Shown in pieces: positions 34,659 through 43,444 of a stretch of 46,928 bases of DNA. Every line of letters starts with the position of its first letter. Position 1 is the first letter of the stretch. Source of the stretch: Chloroflexota bacterium (GTDB lineage: Bacteria > Chloroflexota > Anaerolineae > J102); contig JAADII010000187.1 of assembly GCA_013151415.1 (NCBI GenBank), positions 1 to 46,928 of the forward strand, written 5' to 3'. A model generated the notes under the pieces. That model did not search any database and had not been told where the DNA came from. It saw only the letters and a program-made list of their open reading frames with translations. Made by a program: the position numbers and the translations under genes.

Positions 34659-35999
34659 TTACGCATTGCCGAGCGCGCGTCGCACATCATCCAGGTTTGG
34701 TTCGATGGCTTGCGCTCGCGCGCCGGCCCGTTCCGCCGCTTTCATCGCGTTGGCCACGTCTTTCAAACCGTTGCCGGTATTGATCACGACGACGCGCTCA
34801 TCGGGCGAGATGAGACGCGCATCGGCGGCAGCGAAGAGCCCCGCCGTGGCCGCGGCCGCGGCCGGCTCGGCAAACACGCCTGTGGTTTGGGCCAGACGCT
34901 GCATAGCCTCGAGGATGGCTTCGTCTGAAATCTCGATGAATGCGCCGCCGCTCTCGCGGACCGCGCGCATGGCTTTGCGCGCATCGCGCGGCCAGTCTAC
35001 GCTGATGGAGTCGGCCAGGGTGGCGGCCTGAATCCGGGACACGCGCTCGAACCCGTTGGCCCACGCCCGAGCCAATGCATTGGAACGTTCGCTCTGCACG
35101 CCAATGATACGCGGCATGCGCTCGATCCATCCTAGAGCGAGCGCATCGTGCAAGCCTTTATACACCCCGCCAATAATGCTGCCATCGCCCACCGGCACCA
35201 GGATAACGTCGGGCGCCAGCCAAACCCCTGTTTCGCCGCTTCGCTCTTGTTTGGCCAATGCTTCACAGATTTCGAAACTGACCGTTTTCTTGCCTTCGGA
35301 GGTGAAGGGGTTGTAACCGGTGTTGCGATTATACCAACCAAACACGTTGCTGGCCGTGATGCAAAGGTCAAATGCATCATCGTAGCCGCCTCGCACGGCC
35401 AAAACCTGGGCCCCATAAATGAGCAGTTGGGCGATCTTGGCTTGAGGCGCGGTTTCGGGCACGAAGATCACAGCGCGCCCTTCGGGCCAGGCTGCGACCT
35501 GTCCGGCCAATGCGGCCGCGGCGTTGCCTGTGCTGGCCGTCGCGACCGTGGTGACGCCAAGCTCGCGCGCCCGCGCGACCACAACAGCGCTGGCGCGGTC
35601 TTTAAGGCTGGCCGTGGGGTTGCGACCATCATCTTTCACCCATACGCGCTTTAGGCCCACGGCTTTGGCCAGGCGCGGCGCAGGCGCAAGAGGCGTGTCT
35701 CCCACGGCTAATGCAGGCAACGACTCGCGGCGCGCCAGGGGGAGCAAAGCATGATATCGCCCGATGGACCGGTCGGGATCTGCTGCGATGGCCGCGGGGC
35801 TCGTTTGCGCCGCGATAGCCTCGTAATCGTAGGCGATGTCAAGGGTCGCATAGGGCAGGCCCGAGGCTTCGGCGCGACCGGGCGCAAGTTCAGGATGTTC
35901 TGGACAAAGATAGGGCGCGGCGTTTAGGTCGTGCATTTTGCCGCAGACCATGCACCGCGCTCCGATCACGTGGCCCAGGGCAGAGAAAGAAGGTGTCAT
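34659..35999 (-). CDS. thrC: Threonine synthase
   Basis: A 446-residue PLP enzyme that converts O-phosphohomoserine to threonine. The N-terminus has a small zinc-ribbon-like segment (C16, C19, C32, H35) seen in one branch of threonine synthases, and the PLP lysine is K133 in S-L-K-D-R. The Gly-rich phosphate loop (V-V-I-N-T-G-N-G-L-K) lies near the C-terminus. It converges on the FHA gene with a 14-base gap. Upstream, between it and the cyclase gene, lies a strong hairpin that may terminate or regulate transcription. Confidence 0.94.
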   Translation of the reverse strand: MTPSFSALGHVIGARCMVCGKMHDLNAAPYLCPEHPELAPGRAEASGLPYATLDIAYDYEAIAAQTSPAAIAADPDRSIGRYHALLPLARRESLPALAVGDTPLAPAPRLAKAVGLKRVWVKDDGRNPTASLKDRASAVVVARARELGVTTVATASTGNAAAALAGQVAAWPEGRAVIFVPETAPQAKIAQLLIYGAQVLAVRGGYDDAFDLCITASNVFGWYNRNTGYNPFTSEGKKTVSFEICEALAKQERSGETGVWLAPDVILVPVGDGSIIGGVYKGLHDALALGWIERMPRIIGVQSERSNALARAWANGFERVSRIQAATLADSISVDWPRDARKAMRAVRESGGAFIEISDEAILEAMQRLAQTTGVFAEPAAAAATAGLFAAADARLISPDERVVVINTGNGLKDVANAMKAAERAGARAQAIEPNLDDVRRALGNA

Positions 36000-36029
36000 T
36001 GAAAACGCTCAAATGAAAAGTGATGATAG

Positions 36030-36092
36030 GGACGATGAGACAATGCGGGTCGCGACCAAACGTCGCCCTGGCGATCCATCGCCTCATCGTCC
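36030..36092 (-). promoter_or_regulatory. Hairpin in the thrC leader
   Basis: GGACGATGAG (36030-36039) and CTCATCGTCC (36083-36092) are perfect 10-base inverted repeats around a 43-base loop that has its own inverted repeat (GGCGA/TCGCC at 36070-36083). It lies 31 bases before thrC and could be an attenuator-like element or a terminator of the cyclase gene. Confidence 0.45.
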
Positions 36093-36126
36093 AAACGACC
36101 GATCGCAAACTTCAAATGATTGTTTT

Positions 36127-36972
36127 TCAAAGCAATGCGATCACTCGGCTGGGGCCGCCGGTCGCTCCTTGAATGGTGGGGCTGCCGGCCACCATAATGG
36201 CTCCTTTGGGCGGTAATTGGCCCAGGTTGGCCACGTTTTCCATGCCCCAACGGTTTTGTGGCAGCCAGGCGTAATGAGTGGCAAAGTCAGTGCTGGGGCC
36301 GTAGTCCAGGCTAAGCGTGTCAACGGCAATGCCTACGATATCTCGCTCCTCCAACAAAAACAACACAGCCTCTTCATGAAACCCGGGAAAATGCATGACG
36401 CCGTTTTCATCGGCATTGCGAAACTTGTCTGAATTGACGAATTCCTCCCATCCGCTATACATGGCCACGATGCCCTTTTCCGGCAAAGGTCCGTGTTCGG
36501 CCTCCCAGGCTTTGATGTCATCTGGCGTGAGTTGGGCGTCCGCGTTTTCGGCCGCTTTGGCGCGAATATCGATAATGGCCAGGGGGCCGAGCAACTTTTC
36601 CACTGGAATTTGCTCCGCGCTCCAGCCATCGGCCGAGAAGTGAAAAGGCGTATCGATATGGGTTCCTGTGTGCTCCACCAACGACCAACGTTTCATGTTG
36701 AAGCCATCTTTTTCAAAGGTGAAGAGCACTTCCTCTTCGTAGTTTTGGCCGCCGCCAAAGGTGGGAAAAGTGGGCCAAAGCGTGTGGGTGAGATCGACGA
36801 CTTGAGAAAAGGAGAATTTGGCCTCATTGGGCTGAGAGGGTTTGGCCACCGGGGGCGGTGGCGGCGCACAAGCCGAGACGCCGGCCGCAAGACCGACGCC
36901 GCCTGCAAACTTCAGGAAGTCGCGTCGCGATAGCCGACGCAGCACCGATTCTTGCACACGAGGCGCGCACAT
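36127..36972 (-). CDS. Tat-exported cyclase/kynurenine formamidase-like protein
   Basis: A 281-residue exported member of the PF04199 cyclase family. The Tat motif S-R-R-D-F-L-K-F (residues 15-22) sits in a signal peptide ending V-S-A-C, so it may be a Tat-exported lipoprotein. The metal motif H-T-G-T-H-I-D-T-P-F-H-F is intact; the family includes kynurenine formamidases and other metal-dependent amidases. Substrate unknown. The start is fixed by a strong AAGGAGGTGAC ribosome binding site just before ATG 36972; an extended frame further upstream is not supported. It lies upstream of thrC on the same strand. Confidence 0.9.
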   Translation of the reverse strand: MCAPRVQESVLRRLSRRDFLKFAGGVGLAAGVSACAPPPPPVAKPSQPNEAKFSFSQVVDLTHTLWPTFPTFGGGQNYEEEVLFTFEKDGFNMKRWSLVEHTGTHIDTPFHFSADGWSAEQIPVEKLLGPLAIIDIRAKAAENADAQLTPDDIKAWEAEHGPLPEKGIVAMYSGWEEFVNSDKFRNADENGVMHFPGFHEEAVLFLLEERDIVGIAVDTLSLDYGPSTDFATHYAWLPQNRWGMENVANLGQLPPKGAIMVAGSPTIQGATGGPSRVIALL

Positions 36973-37309
36973 AATGTCACCTCCTTCAGAGTGAGACGCA
37001 ATGAGAACTGAGATCCATGATGCGCCGCATGCTCCGCCGATTTCAACCCTCAGGGCCGATCTCATGCGGCGCTGAGAATTGGCCAGCATTATACCAGTCG
37101 CGTGGCGAAAGTCCAATGCAAGATGCAAGATAAGAGCCAGCCGGCCCTCGCGAGGTTGTTTGGCGCGGCCCGTGCGCAACCGATTTTGAGTCGCAGAATG
37201 ATTTTCAAAGCCATTGCATGTGAGATTTGACCAAGGCGAAGACCGGATAGTATTATCAGCGCGGATTTCACCTCTTTCACGCGACATTCTCATTTTTGGA
37301 TAGGTTATC
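36973..37309. other. Divergent intergenic region, cyclase / PaaK-like
   Basis: This 337-base gap holds no gene that I can support. It carries the ribosome binding site of the cyclase gene at its left end and a promoter for the PaaK-like gene near its right end. Confidence 0.5.
37227..37256 (+). promoter_or_regulatory. Sigma70-like promoter of the PaaK-like gene
   Basis: TTGACC (37227-37232), an 18-base spacer and TATTAT (37251-37256), about 53 bases before ATG 37310. Confidence 0.6.
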
Positions 37310-38539
37310 ATGAGCACACAAACTTTTGCCGTAGAAGAGCGTCTGCGCCAACTCATCGCCCACGCCTACGCGCATTCACCCGCGACGCGACGCCGCTTCG
37401 AGGAGGCCGATCTGACGCCCGATGACATCCAGGGTCTGGCCGATCTCGAGAAGATCCCGGTGCTGCCCAAAGATGACGTGGTGGCCATGCAGCAGGCCGA
37501 TCCACCGTTTGGCGGTTTGCTGGCCGCGCCCATGAGCGAGGTGCGGCATATCTTCCTATCGCCCGGCCCCATCTACGAGCCGGACGCGGGGGACGATGAC
37601 TCGAAGCTGCTCATGGCCAAGTTGGCCCTGGAGAAGAGCGGCTTCACGCCCGATGACGTGGTGCTGAACACTCTTTCTTATCATCTGGTCCCGGCCGGGC
37701 TCATGTTGGATGAGGCCCTGGTGAGCCTGGGGTGCACGGTGGTTCCCGGTGGGGTTGGGAACAGCGATTTGCAGGTGAAGATGATGATGGATTTGAGCGT
37801 CACCGGTTATGTGGGCGCGCCCAGTTTTCTTATGGCCCTGATCCGCAAAGCCGAAGAGATGGGCATCGACGCCAAAAACGCGCTCAAGGTGAATAAGGCG
37901 CTGGTCACGGCCGAACCGCTGCCCGCGAGCTTGCGCGAGACCTTGGTTAATGAATATGGCATTGCCATCGGTAACGCCTACGCCACGGCCGAGCTGGGCT
38001 TCATGGCTCTGAACACCACCGGCGGCCTGCAAATGCAACTCTTCCCCATGCCCATTGTGCAGATCGTCGATCCCGATACCGGAAAGAGCGTGGGCGCGGG
38101 CGAGGCCGGCGAGATCGTGGTCACCAGCCTGGACCCGGCCTATCCGCTCATTCGCCTGGGCACGGGCGACATGGCCGTGAACGTGGACCCCAAGCCCGGC
38201 CAGAGCAAGCAGGAGGAGCGCGGCATCATCCTGGTGGGCCGCAGCGGCGACGCGGTGAAGGTGCGCGGCATGTTCGTGCACCCCAATCAGCTTCGCTTTG
38301 CGGTGGCGCAGGTGTTGCAGGCCTCGGCCGTGCAGGGCGTGGTCACCCGGCCCGATTTGCGCGACTATTTCCAGGTGCGCGTGGTTCCCGCGGCCGAGGC
38401 GCCCGATGCGGAAGCTGTGGCCGAGCAGATCAAGGCCGCGGTGCGCCAGGTTTGCCGCGTGCGCGTGGACGAAGTGATATTCGTGGACAGCCTGCCCGAA
38501 GGCGCGCGCGGCATGGTGGACGAACGGTCTTGGGATTGA
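37310..38539 (+). CDS. PaaK-like adenylate-forming protein lacking canonical motifs
   Basis: A 409-residue protein aligned over its length with phenylacetate-CoA ligases (PaaK) of the ANL superfamily. It retains the N-terminal helical region, Y-A-T-A-E-L-G-F (224-231) at the adenylate motif and G-T-G-D (284-287). The canonical P-loop S-S-G-T-T-G-x-P is replaced by L-S-P-G-P-I-Y-E-P (83-91), and the C-terminal catalytic Lys motif G-K-A is replaced by E-G-A-R-G-M-V-D-E-R. It may therefore catalyse only part of the reaction, bind an acyl-adenylate, or have a different substrate. It has its own promoter and is followed by a small unrelated protein gene. Confidence 0.85.
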   Translation: MSTQTFAVEERLRQLIAHAYAHSPATRRRFEEADLTPDDIQGLADLEKIPVLPKDDVVAMQQADPPFGGLLAAPMSEVRHIFLSPGPIYEPDAGDDDSKLLMAKLALEKSGFTPDDVVLNTLSYHLVPAGLMLDEALVSLGCTVVPGGVGNSDLQVKMMMDLSVTGYVGAPSFLMALIRKAEEMGIDAKNALKVNKALVTAEPLPASLRETLVNEYGIAIGNAYATAELGFMALNTTGGLQMQLFPMPIVQIVDPDTGKSVGAGEAGEIVVTSLDPAYPLIRLGTGDMAVNVDPKPGQSKQEERGIILVGRSGDAVKVRGMFVHPNQLRFAVAQVLQASAVQGVVTRPDLRDYFQVRVVPAAEAPDAEAVAEQIKAAVRQVCRVRVDEVIFVDSLPEGARGMVDERSWD

Positions 38540-38605
38540 CCCATCTTGCATCATGTACGCCCGTGTGGAGATTGAACGTCGCAGGATTGATGGTGGAGAC
38601 GAACC

Positions 38606-39016
38606 ATGGCCCATTCGCGAATCGCCCCTAAAACCGACGCTTTGCTCGATGAGGTGCTTCACGAGATTTCGGATTTGGATACGCCGCACTTGGAAGAGTT
38701 CCTGCCGGAAGTGAGTTTGCTGCTTGCGCAACGCAAGGCCGCGCGATTGTCGAAACGAGAATCGGAGCTGCTGATTAAAATCAATCAGGGATTGCCCGTG
38801 GAGATGCAAGAGCGTTACGACGAACTGATGGACAAATTGCGAAATGGTGATATAAGTGCATCAGAACACCAAGAACTGCTCCGGCTCGTCGATCAGATAG
38901 AACAAGCGGACGCAGAACGACTTCAATACCTGATCGAGCTCGCTCGATTGCGAAACATATCGGTCGATGAACTGATGGCGCAATTGGGTATTCATCCTCC
39001 CGCGGTCTATGCCTAA
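38606..39016 (+). CDS. Small helical protein paired with HNH endonucleases
   Basis: A 136-residue mostly helical, acidic protein with the segment E-L-L-I-K-I-N-Q-G-L-P (51-61) and a second E-H-Q-E-L-L-R-L-V-D-Q-I-E segment. I recall similar small proteins directly upstream of HNH endonuclease genes in cyanobacteria and Chloroflexota. Here it overlaps by eight bases a 23-codon fragment that looks like the start of such an endonuclease. Whether it is a regulator or an antitoxin is not known. Confidence 0.7.
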   Translation: MAHSRIAPKTDALLDEVLHEISDLDTPHLEEFLPEVSLLLAQRKAARLSKRESELLIKINQGLPVEMQERYDELMDKLRNGDISASEHQELLRLVDQIEQADAERLQYLIELARLRNISVDELMAQLGIHPPAVYA

Positions 39017-39080
39017 GCGTCCACATATTCCGCGCGCATTACGAAAATTCGTCATCGAGCGAGCGCGTCACCGATGCTAA
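39009..39080 (+). pseudogene. HNH endonuclease remnant (N-terminal fragment)
   Basis: ATG 39009 opens a 23-codon frame (MPKRPHIPRALRKFVIERAR then HRC) that stops at TAA 39078-39080. This matches the N-terminal signature I recall for small HNH endonucleases, which begin with I-P-x-x-L-R and continue R-A-x-x-x-C to a C-x-x-C zinc motif. The remainder of the endonuclease, including the HNH motif, is missing. It overlaps the previous gene by eight bases and ends ten bases before the GNAT gene. Confidence 0.6.
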
Positions 39081-39089
39081 CTGCGTAAA

Positions 39090-40280
39090 TTGCCGCGTAG
39101 AGAAGATATTCGTGCAATTCATATCCGCGAAGCGCGGGAGGAGGATGTGCCCGCGATTCGCGAGTTGTTTCGCGTCATCTACGGCGACGCATACCCCGAC
39201 CCCAAGTTCTACGATGAGGCGCGATTGCGCGAGGCCATGTTTGGGGGCGGATACTATTTCCTCGTGGCCGAGATGGAGGGCGAGGTGGTGGGCGCGGCCG
39301 CACTCTATTATGAAGCGGGCCTGCACACCGACTTGCTGTGCGAGTTCGGGCGGTTGGTGGTGCATCCCAAAGCGCGCGGCATGGGCGTGGGAACGAGATT
39401 GCTGGAAGAGCGGCTACGCGTGGCCCGCACGCGTTTTCATGTGGGGTTTGTCGAGGCCCGCACCGCGCATCCCATCTCCCAACGCATCGCCTTCAGGCAC
39501 GGTTTCCAACCCGTGGGGTTTCTCCCCCTCCAGACCACCTTCGATCTGACGCGGCGAGAGAGTTTGCTCGTGTTGGAGCAATTATTCGGTCGCGCTCGCG
39601 AGTTGCGCCGACCCCGGCCGCGCATCATTCCCGAAATTCATCCTCTGGCGCGAAAGGCCCTGGCCCATCTCGGTTTCGAGGATGACTGCGAGATCGTGCA
39701 CCAAGCCTCGCCTTGCCCGGATGATGCGACTTACACCCTCACCTCGCTCACCGAAGACCGGTTGCCCCACTTGTTGCGCATGGAACGCGCGGGCGAAAAA
39801 CCGCGCGTGGTTTTTGGCAATCACATTCTCACCGACGAATTCGTGCATTTGCCCGGCATCGAGGCGCGCTATCTGGTGGCCGAACGCGAGGGCGAGGTGG
39901 TGGGCGGCGTCGGCTACACCTACGACCGCATCGACGGCCGCGTGAACATCATCGATCTTATCGAGACCGAGCCGAACATTCGCGGCGCGCTCCTGCGAGA
40001 AATGGAGCGCCTGACCGCCAGCGAAGAGGGCGTGGCCTATGTAGAGATCGGCGTCAGCGCCTACGAACCGACCATCCAGCGCACGCTATACGACCTGGGA
40101 TTCCGCGCCGCGGCCTATTGCCCCGCCTGGATGCTGGAAGCGGGACGGCGTCCTGATGTGGTGCGCATGGCCAGGCTTTATGTTCCGCTGGACCTGGGCG
40201 AGATGGCGCTGATTCCCGAACCTCGCGTCCTCGATATCGTCGATGCGGTTTTGAGCGGATTTGATCATCCGGGAGTGTGA
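39090..40280 (+). CDS. Double-domain GNAT N-acetyltransferase
   Basis: A 396-residue protein with two GNAT-fold halves. The first (about 10-160) has the acetyl-CoA pyrophosphate loop V-H-P-K-A-R-G-M-G-V-G and is probably active. The second (about 205-370) keeps the fold pattern but not a clear Gly-rich loop and may only help binding. Substrate unknown. The start is a TTG at 39090 with no visible ribosome binding site; the first conserved strand (IHIREA) begins nine residues later, so no later ATG fits. The upstream HNH deletion may have brought this start to its present position. Confidence 0.8.
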   Translation: MPRREDIRAIHIREAREEDVPAIRELFRVIYGDAYPDPKFYDEARLREAMFGGGYYFLVAEMEGEVVGAAALYYEAGLHTDLLCEFGRLVVHPKARGMGVGTRLLEERLRVARTRFHVGFVEARTAHPISQRIAFRHGFQPVGFLPLQTTFDLTRRESLLVLEQLFGRARELRRPRPRIIPEIHPLARKALAHLGFEDDCEIVHQASPCPDDATYTLTSLTEDRLPHLLRMERAGEKPRVVFGNHILTDEFVHLPGIEARYLVAEREGEVVGGVGYTYDRIDGRVNIIDLIETEPNIRGALLREMERLTASEEGVAYVEIGVSAYEPTIQRTLYDLGFRAAAYCPAWMLEAGRRPDVVRMARLYVPLDLGEMALIPEPRVLDIVDAVLSGFDHPGV

Positions 40281-40587
40281 GAGCCTCGATGCATCTGAGC
40301 CAGGCCCTTGCACGTCACTCACTTCCCAAGATGTGCGCGCCTATTGCAAGGAGGGCCTTGCCCGGTATAAGAACCCCGCATATATCCATTTTGTCGAGGA
40401 TGTTTAGATGAAATTATGTTGGAATGATGCATGAGAGAGGATGGCGCGACAGCGCCGCTTGTCATAAAACGGTCGATTTTTCCCAGAAAGATTGTTTTCC
40501 GAAGATGGATTGACGGTGAGTGTCATAAAGTATACAATGATGCATGGCGCTGCTGCGACGCTTTTCTCAATCGATTTGGTGCATGCC
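40281..40587. other. Intergenic with hairpin and promoter
   Basis: A hairpin with 7-bp core CCTTGCA/TGCAAGG (40306-40312 and 40345-40351) has a 32-base loop and no T run. A strong promoter lies at 40510-40538. I see no gene. Confidence 0.5.
40510..40538 (+). promoter_or_regulatory. Sigma70-like promoter of the two-helix membrane protein gene
   Basis: TTGACG (40510-40515), a 17-base spacer and TACAAT (40533-40538). It lies downstream of the longest possible start (40492), so the true start is probably ATG 40588. Confidence 0.75.
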
Positions 40588-41175
40588 ATGAATCTACAAC
40601 GTTTTCTCGACAACAACGTCCTCTTGGCCCTCCTGACCATTGTTGTGTTGGCTATGGGATACCTCTTTTTGCGCAGCGCCTATTATGCCGCCGCTGTGAA
40701 TCCCTATGTTCAGGAATTCGTGTTGGTGGTGCTGGGCTCGCTGATCACGGTAATGATTACGGCCATGCTGCTGAATAAGCAGACCGAAGTGGAGTTGAAG
40801 AAGGAGGGTGATATCAAATTTCTGGATCTGAAGCGGGATATTTACATGGAGCTCATCGACCATCTCGAGGATGTTGTGTTGTCGGGCCGGACTTCAGATG
40901 AAGATGTGGTGAAACTTCGGTTTCTCAGCCAAAAATTGGCTGTGGTGGCCAGCCCCGAGGTGTTGGTGCAGTTCGAAAAGTTCATTCAGACCTTCCTTCG
41001 CGTGTCGGAAGATGAGGATCTGGAGAATCGCGAAGCCGAAGATTTGATGGATGCGCTTTCGGTTCTCACCATTACCATTCGCGCGGATCTGGTCGGCGGC
41101 GCGTATCGCGATCATCCCTTTGGCCCCACGCAAATCGCGCGTCAGATTGTGCGCAATAATGATCTCTTTGATTGA
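40588..41175 (+). CDS. Membrane protein of unknown function
   Basis: A 195-residue protein with two membrane helices near the N-terminus (about 10-30 and 42-63) and a soluble, charged, mostly helical C-terminal part (about 65-190). I do not recognise the family. I chose ATG 40588 because a strong promoter has its -10 at 40533-40538; an earlier in-frame ATG at 40492 lies upstream of that promoter. The next gene starts at the end of this one, so they are probably cotranscribed. Confidence 0.7.
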   Translation: MNLQRFLDNNVLLALLTIVVLAMGYLFLRSAYYAAAVNPYVQEFVLVVLGSLITVMITAMLLNKQTEVELKKEGDIKFLDLKRDIYMELIDHLEDVVLSGRTSDEDVVKLRFLSQKLAVVASPEVLVQFEKFIQTFLRVSEDEDLENREAEDLMDALSVLTITIRADLVGGAYRDHPFGPTQIARQIVRNNDLFD

Positions 41176-41184
41176 GTGACGCTC

Positions 41185-41943
41185 ATGGAATTGTCTCCGG
41201 GTCGCCCCACATATCGCTCTTCTCATCCCGACGACGCCTGGACGCCCGTGTTGGTGGCTGTCGTCAATAATGAGGCCGATTTTGTACGCGCCCGCGATGA
41301 GCATTGGTATCGCATTCCGGTTAAGCGCGCGCCGCGACAAATCGCGGCCGAATATCTGGCCCTTTATCAGACCGCGAAATTTGGTGCGAGCGGACGACGC
41401 ATCAACTTTTATGCGCCCATTTTGCGCTATCACCTCGTCACCCGCGCAGAGCTCCTACCTGATCAGTCCGACCATCCTCGCGCTGGCGATCAGTATTTCA
41501 AGCTCGAGCTGGGCGAATTGCAGTCCCTGGAAAAACCCATTCTCAACGAACGCCAACCTCGTCTCACATTCATTTACACGACATTAGAGCGCCTTTTTCA
41601 AGCGCGAGATGTGGCCGATTTGTGGCTACGCGGCGCGGCGAGACAAAAGCTTTATACGGCCATTCGCGAACGGGGCTTGGCTGTCGAATGCTGGTATCCT
41701 GTGGATATGGATGATCGGCCCGAAGCCGATTTAGCGTTGTTTGGGCCGCGCGGCCGTCTCACGTTATACATCGACGAGCCGTTTTGGGATGAATCGGATG
41801 AGCCCGAGCCGGAATATGCGCCCCAATCAGCGGAGGAAGTGGTGCATCTCAACGCGTTCGATGTGCTTCGCGACGCAGACGGCCTTCTCGATAGATTGTT
41901 TGGGAAACAACGTCCGCGGCCAACGTTCAAACATCGGCCTTGA
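41185..41943 (+). CDS. Conserved protein of unknown function, possible nuclease fold
   Basis: A 252-residue soluble protein. Its N-terminal part has a conserved-looking pattern, V-V-N-N-E-A-D-F, W-Y-R-I-P-V, Y-Q-T-A-K-F-G and R-A-E-L-L-P, that I associate with a family of Chloroflexota and cyanobacterial proteins of unknown function. The C-terminal region looks like a restriction-endonuclease-type alpha/beta segment, but I cannot identify a full active site. A GTG at 41176 is an alternative start. It ends 17 bases into the convergent SDR gene. Confidence 0.65.
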   Translation: MELSPGRPTYRSSHPDDAWTPVLVAVVNNEADFVRARDEHWYRIPVKRAPRQIAAEYLALYQTAKFGASGRRINFYAPILRYHLVTRAELLPDQSDHPRAGDQYFKLELGELQSLEKPILNERQPRLTFIYTTLERLFQARDVADLWLRGAARQKLYTAIRERGLAVECWYPVDMDDRPEADLALFGPRGRLTLYIDEPFWDESDEPEPEYAPQSAEEVVHLNAFDVLRDADGLLDRLFGKQRPRPTFKHRP

Positions 41944-42667
41944 GATGGGCGCCGCCGTCCAGGCGCACGATCTCGCCGGTGATGAAGTCGTTGCGCAACA
42001 AGAAAAGCATGGTCTGGGCGATGACATCCACGCCCCCCGCGCGGCGCAAGGGCAATTGGGCCGCGCGGGCTTCAAGATAATCCGCTCCTTTGCCCGGCGG
42101 CGGCAACATAGGGCCAAGCGCGATGGCGTTCACGCGCACGCGCGGTGCCAAGGAAATGGCCGCGGCGCGGGTGAATGCGTCCAACGCGCCTTTGGCCACC
42201 GAATAACTAAAATGGTCGGGATAAGGGCGTTCCGCTCGCCAATCGCTGATATTGATCACCGCGCCGCGTTCGTTGGCGGGCAGATGGCGCACAAACGCCT
42301 GGGTGAGAAACACGGGCGAACGCAGGTTGACGCGAAAGGTGCGGCTCCACGCCTCGATCGTGACATCCATGATTGTATCCTCGGGGAAGATGGCCGCGCT
42401 GTTGATGAGAATTTGGGCGGAGCCAAGCTGACGCGCCACCTCTTCGACCAGGCGAACAGCCTCTTCGACATAGGTCAAGTCGGCCTGGATGATGGCCGCA
42501 TTCACGCCAAGCGCTCGCGCCTCGGCCGCGGTCTGTTGAGCGGGATCGACCGAATGATTATAATGAATGGCGACATGACAGCCGGCCTCGGCCAGGGCCA
42601 GCGTTAACGCTCGTCCCACTCGTTTTGAGCCGCCCGTTACAATGGCGATTTTGTCTTTGAGGTTCAT
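41927..42667 (-). CDS. SDR oxidoreductase, pteridine reductase-like
   Basis: A 246-residue short-chain dehydrogenase. The cofactor loop is T-G-G-S-K-R-V-G (11-18), the Arg-containing form typical of FolM/pteridine reductases that prefer NADPH. The catalytic triad is S141, Y155 and K159. It may reduce dihydropteridines or quinonoid substrates, but 3-oxoacyl or sugar substrates are not excluded. Its stop overlaps the end of the preceding gene, with which it converges. Confidence 0.88.
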   Translation of the reverse strand: MNLKDKIAIVTGGSKRVGRALTLALAEAGCHVAIHYNHSVDPAQQTAAEARALGVNAAIIQADLTYVEEAVRLVEEVARQLGSAQILINSAAIFPEDTIMDVTIEAWSRTFRVNLRSPVFLTQAFVRHLPANERGAVINISDWRAERPYPDHFSYSVAKGALDAFTRAAAISLAPRVRVNAIALGPMLPPPGKGADYLEARAAQLPLRRAGGVDVIAQTMLFLLRNDFITGEIVRLDGGAHLKADV

Positions 42668-42789
42668 GCAATCAAAACTCCGCTACAATTATCTTGACAG
42701 GGTTGTTTTTTTATAGAAAACGGCACCGTAAGTAGACGCAAGAGGCAAGCATATATCAAAACGACTCATTCGCTCTTTACGTTCGATTT

Positions 42790-43059
42790 ATGGAAGAAAA
42801 GCGCAGCAAATGCCAAATTCGAATTCAAGATCGTCTTGTGGAATGGTGGATCGAGCCTTCGAGCCCGACGCGGATTTCCTCGCCTTGGGGTCAACTGTGG
42901 TTGGGGGCGTCTCGCGGCCAGGGTCAGGAAGTGTGGGTGGAGGCGCAAGACGCGTTCGACATGATCTTGCATTATGAGGGCGTCTCCTTCTTCGAGCGAG
43001 CCTCTCGCGGCCGGCATCGATTCTTGCTTACGGTGTTGGATCGCACCGACGTCGCATGA
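42790..43059 (+). CDS. Small hypothetical protein
   Basis: An 89-residue soluble protein with a Trp-rich segment (V-E-W-W-I-E) near the start and a beta-strand pattern. I do not recognise it. It stands alone between the divergent SDR gene and the convergent anti-sigma factor gene, about 80 bases from the latter. Evidence for coding is an open frame of fair length with typical codon use. Confidence 0.5.
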   Translation: MEEKRSKCQIRIQDRLVEWWIEPSSPTRISSPWGQLWLGASRGQGQEVWVEAQDAFDMILHYEGVSFFERASRGRHRFLLTVLDRTDVA

Positions 43060-43138
43060 CATGGTGAAAAGCCCATTTGTTGGTGCGCACCGGTCTGAAT
43101 TCGGAACGCGGCGATTCTAGAGGCGAGTTTTTCGTCTG

Positions 43139-43402
43139 TCAAGCATCGCCATTCATCCCGATGACGCGGCGCAAGGCCCGGTATTCTTCTGCGCATTCCG
43201 GGCAAATTCGCAGATGCTGAGTCACGCCGGGAAAGAGTTGTTGCACGCTTTCGCCCGCTTGCTCCAGTTCAGCGTAGTAATCGGTGAGCTGGCTCACCTC
43301 CTCGCAAGTTAGCTCGCGTTCTTCGGTGAGTGCGAGAATATGCAGCAAGCGTTCGAGTGGAGAGGAGCCGGTTTGTCGAACCGAGGTTGGGTGATTGCTC
43401 AT
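43139..43402 (-). CDS. Zinc-binding anti-sigma factor (predicted)
   Basis: An 87-residue soluble protein with the H-x3-C-x2-C motif H63, C67 and C70 (QHLRICPEC) of zinc-containing anti-sigma factors. There is no membrane helix. It lies directly downstream of an ECF sigma factor gene on the same strand (42 bases between them), the usual arrangement. It should bind and hold that sigma factor, and oxidation of the zinc site might release it; this is inference from the family. Confidence 0.78.
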   Translation of the reverse strand: MSNHPTSVRQTGSSPLERLLHILALTEERELTCEEVSQLTDYYAELEQAGESVQQLFPGVTQHLRICPECAEEYRALRRVIGMNGDA

Positions 43403-43444
43403 TTGCCGTTCTGATGACGCGCTGGTCAGCTTTCTTACCTAATT

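Noticed and set aside
37556-38809. 417-codon open frame opposite the PaaK-like gene
   Set aside because: His/Gln-rich shadow frame on the opposite strand; no domain.
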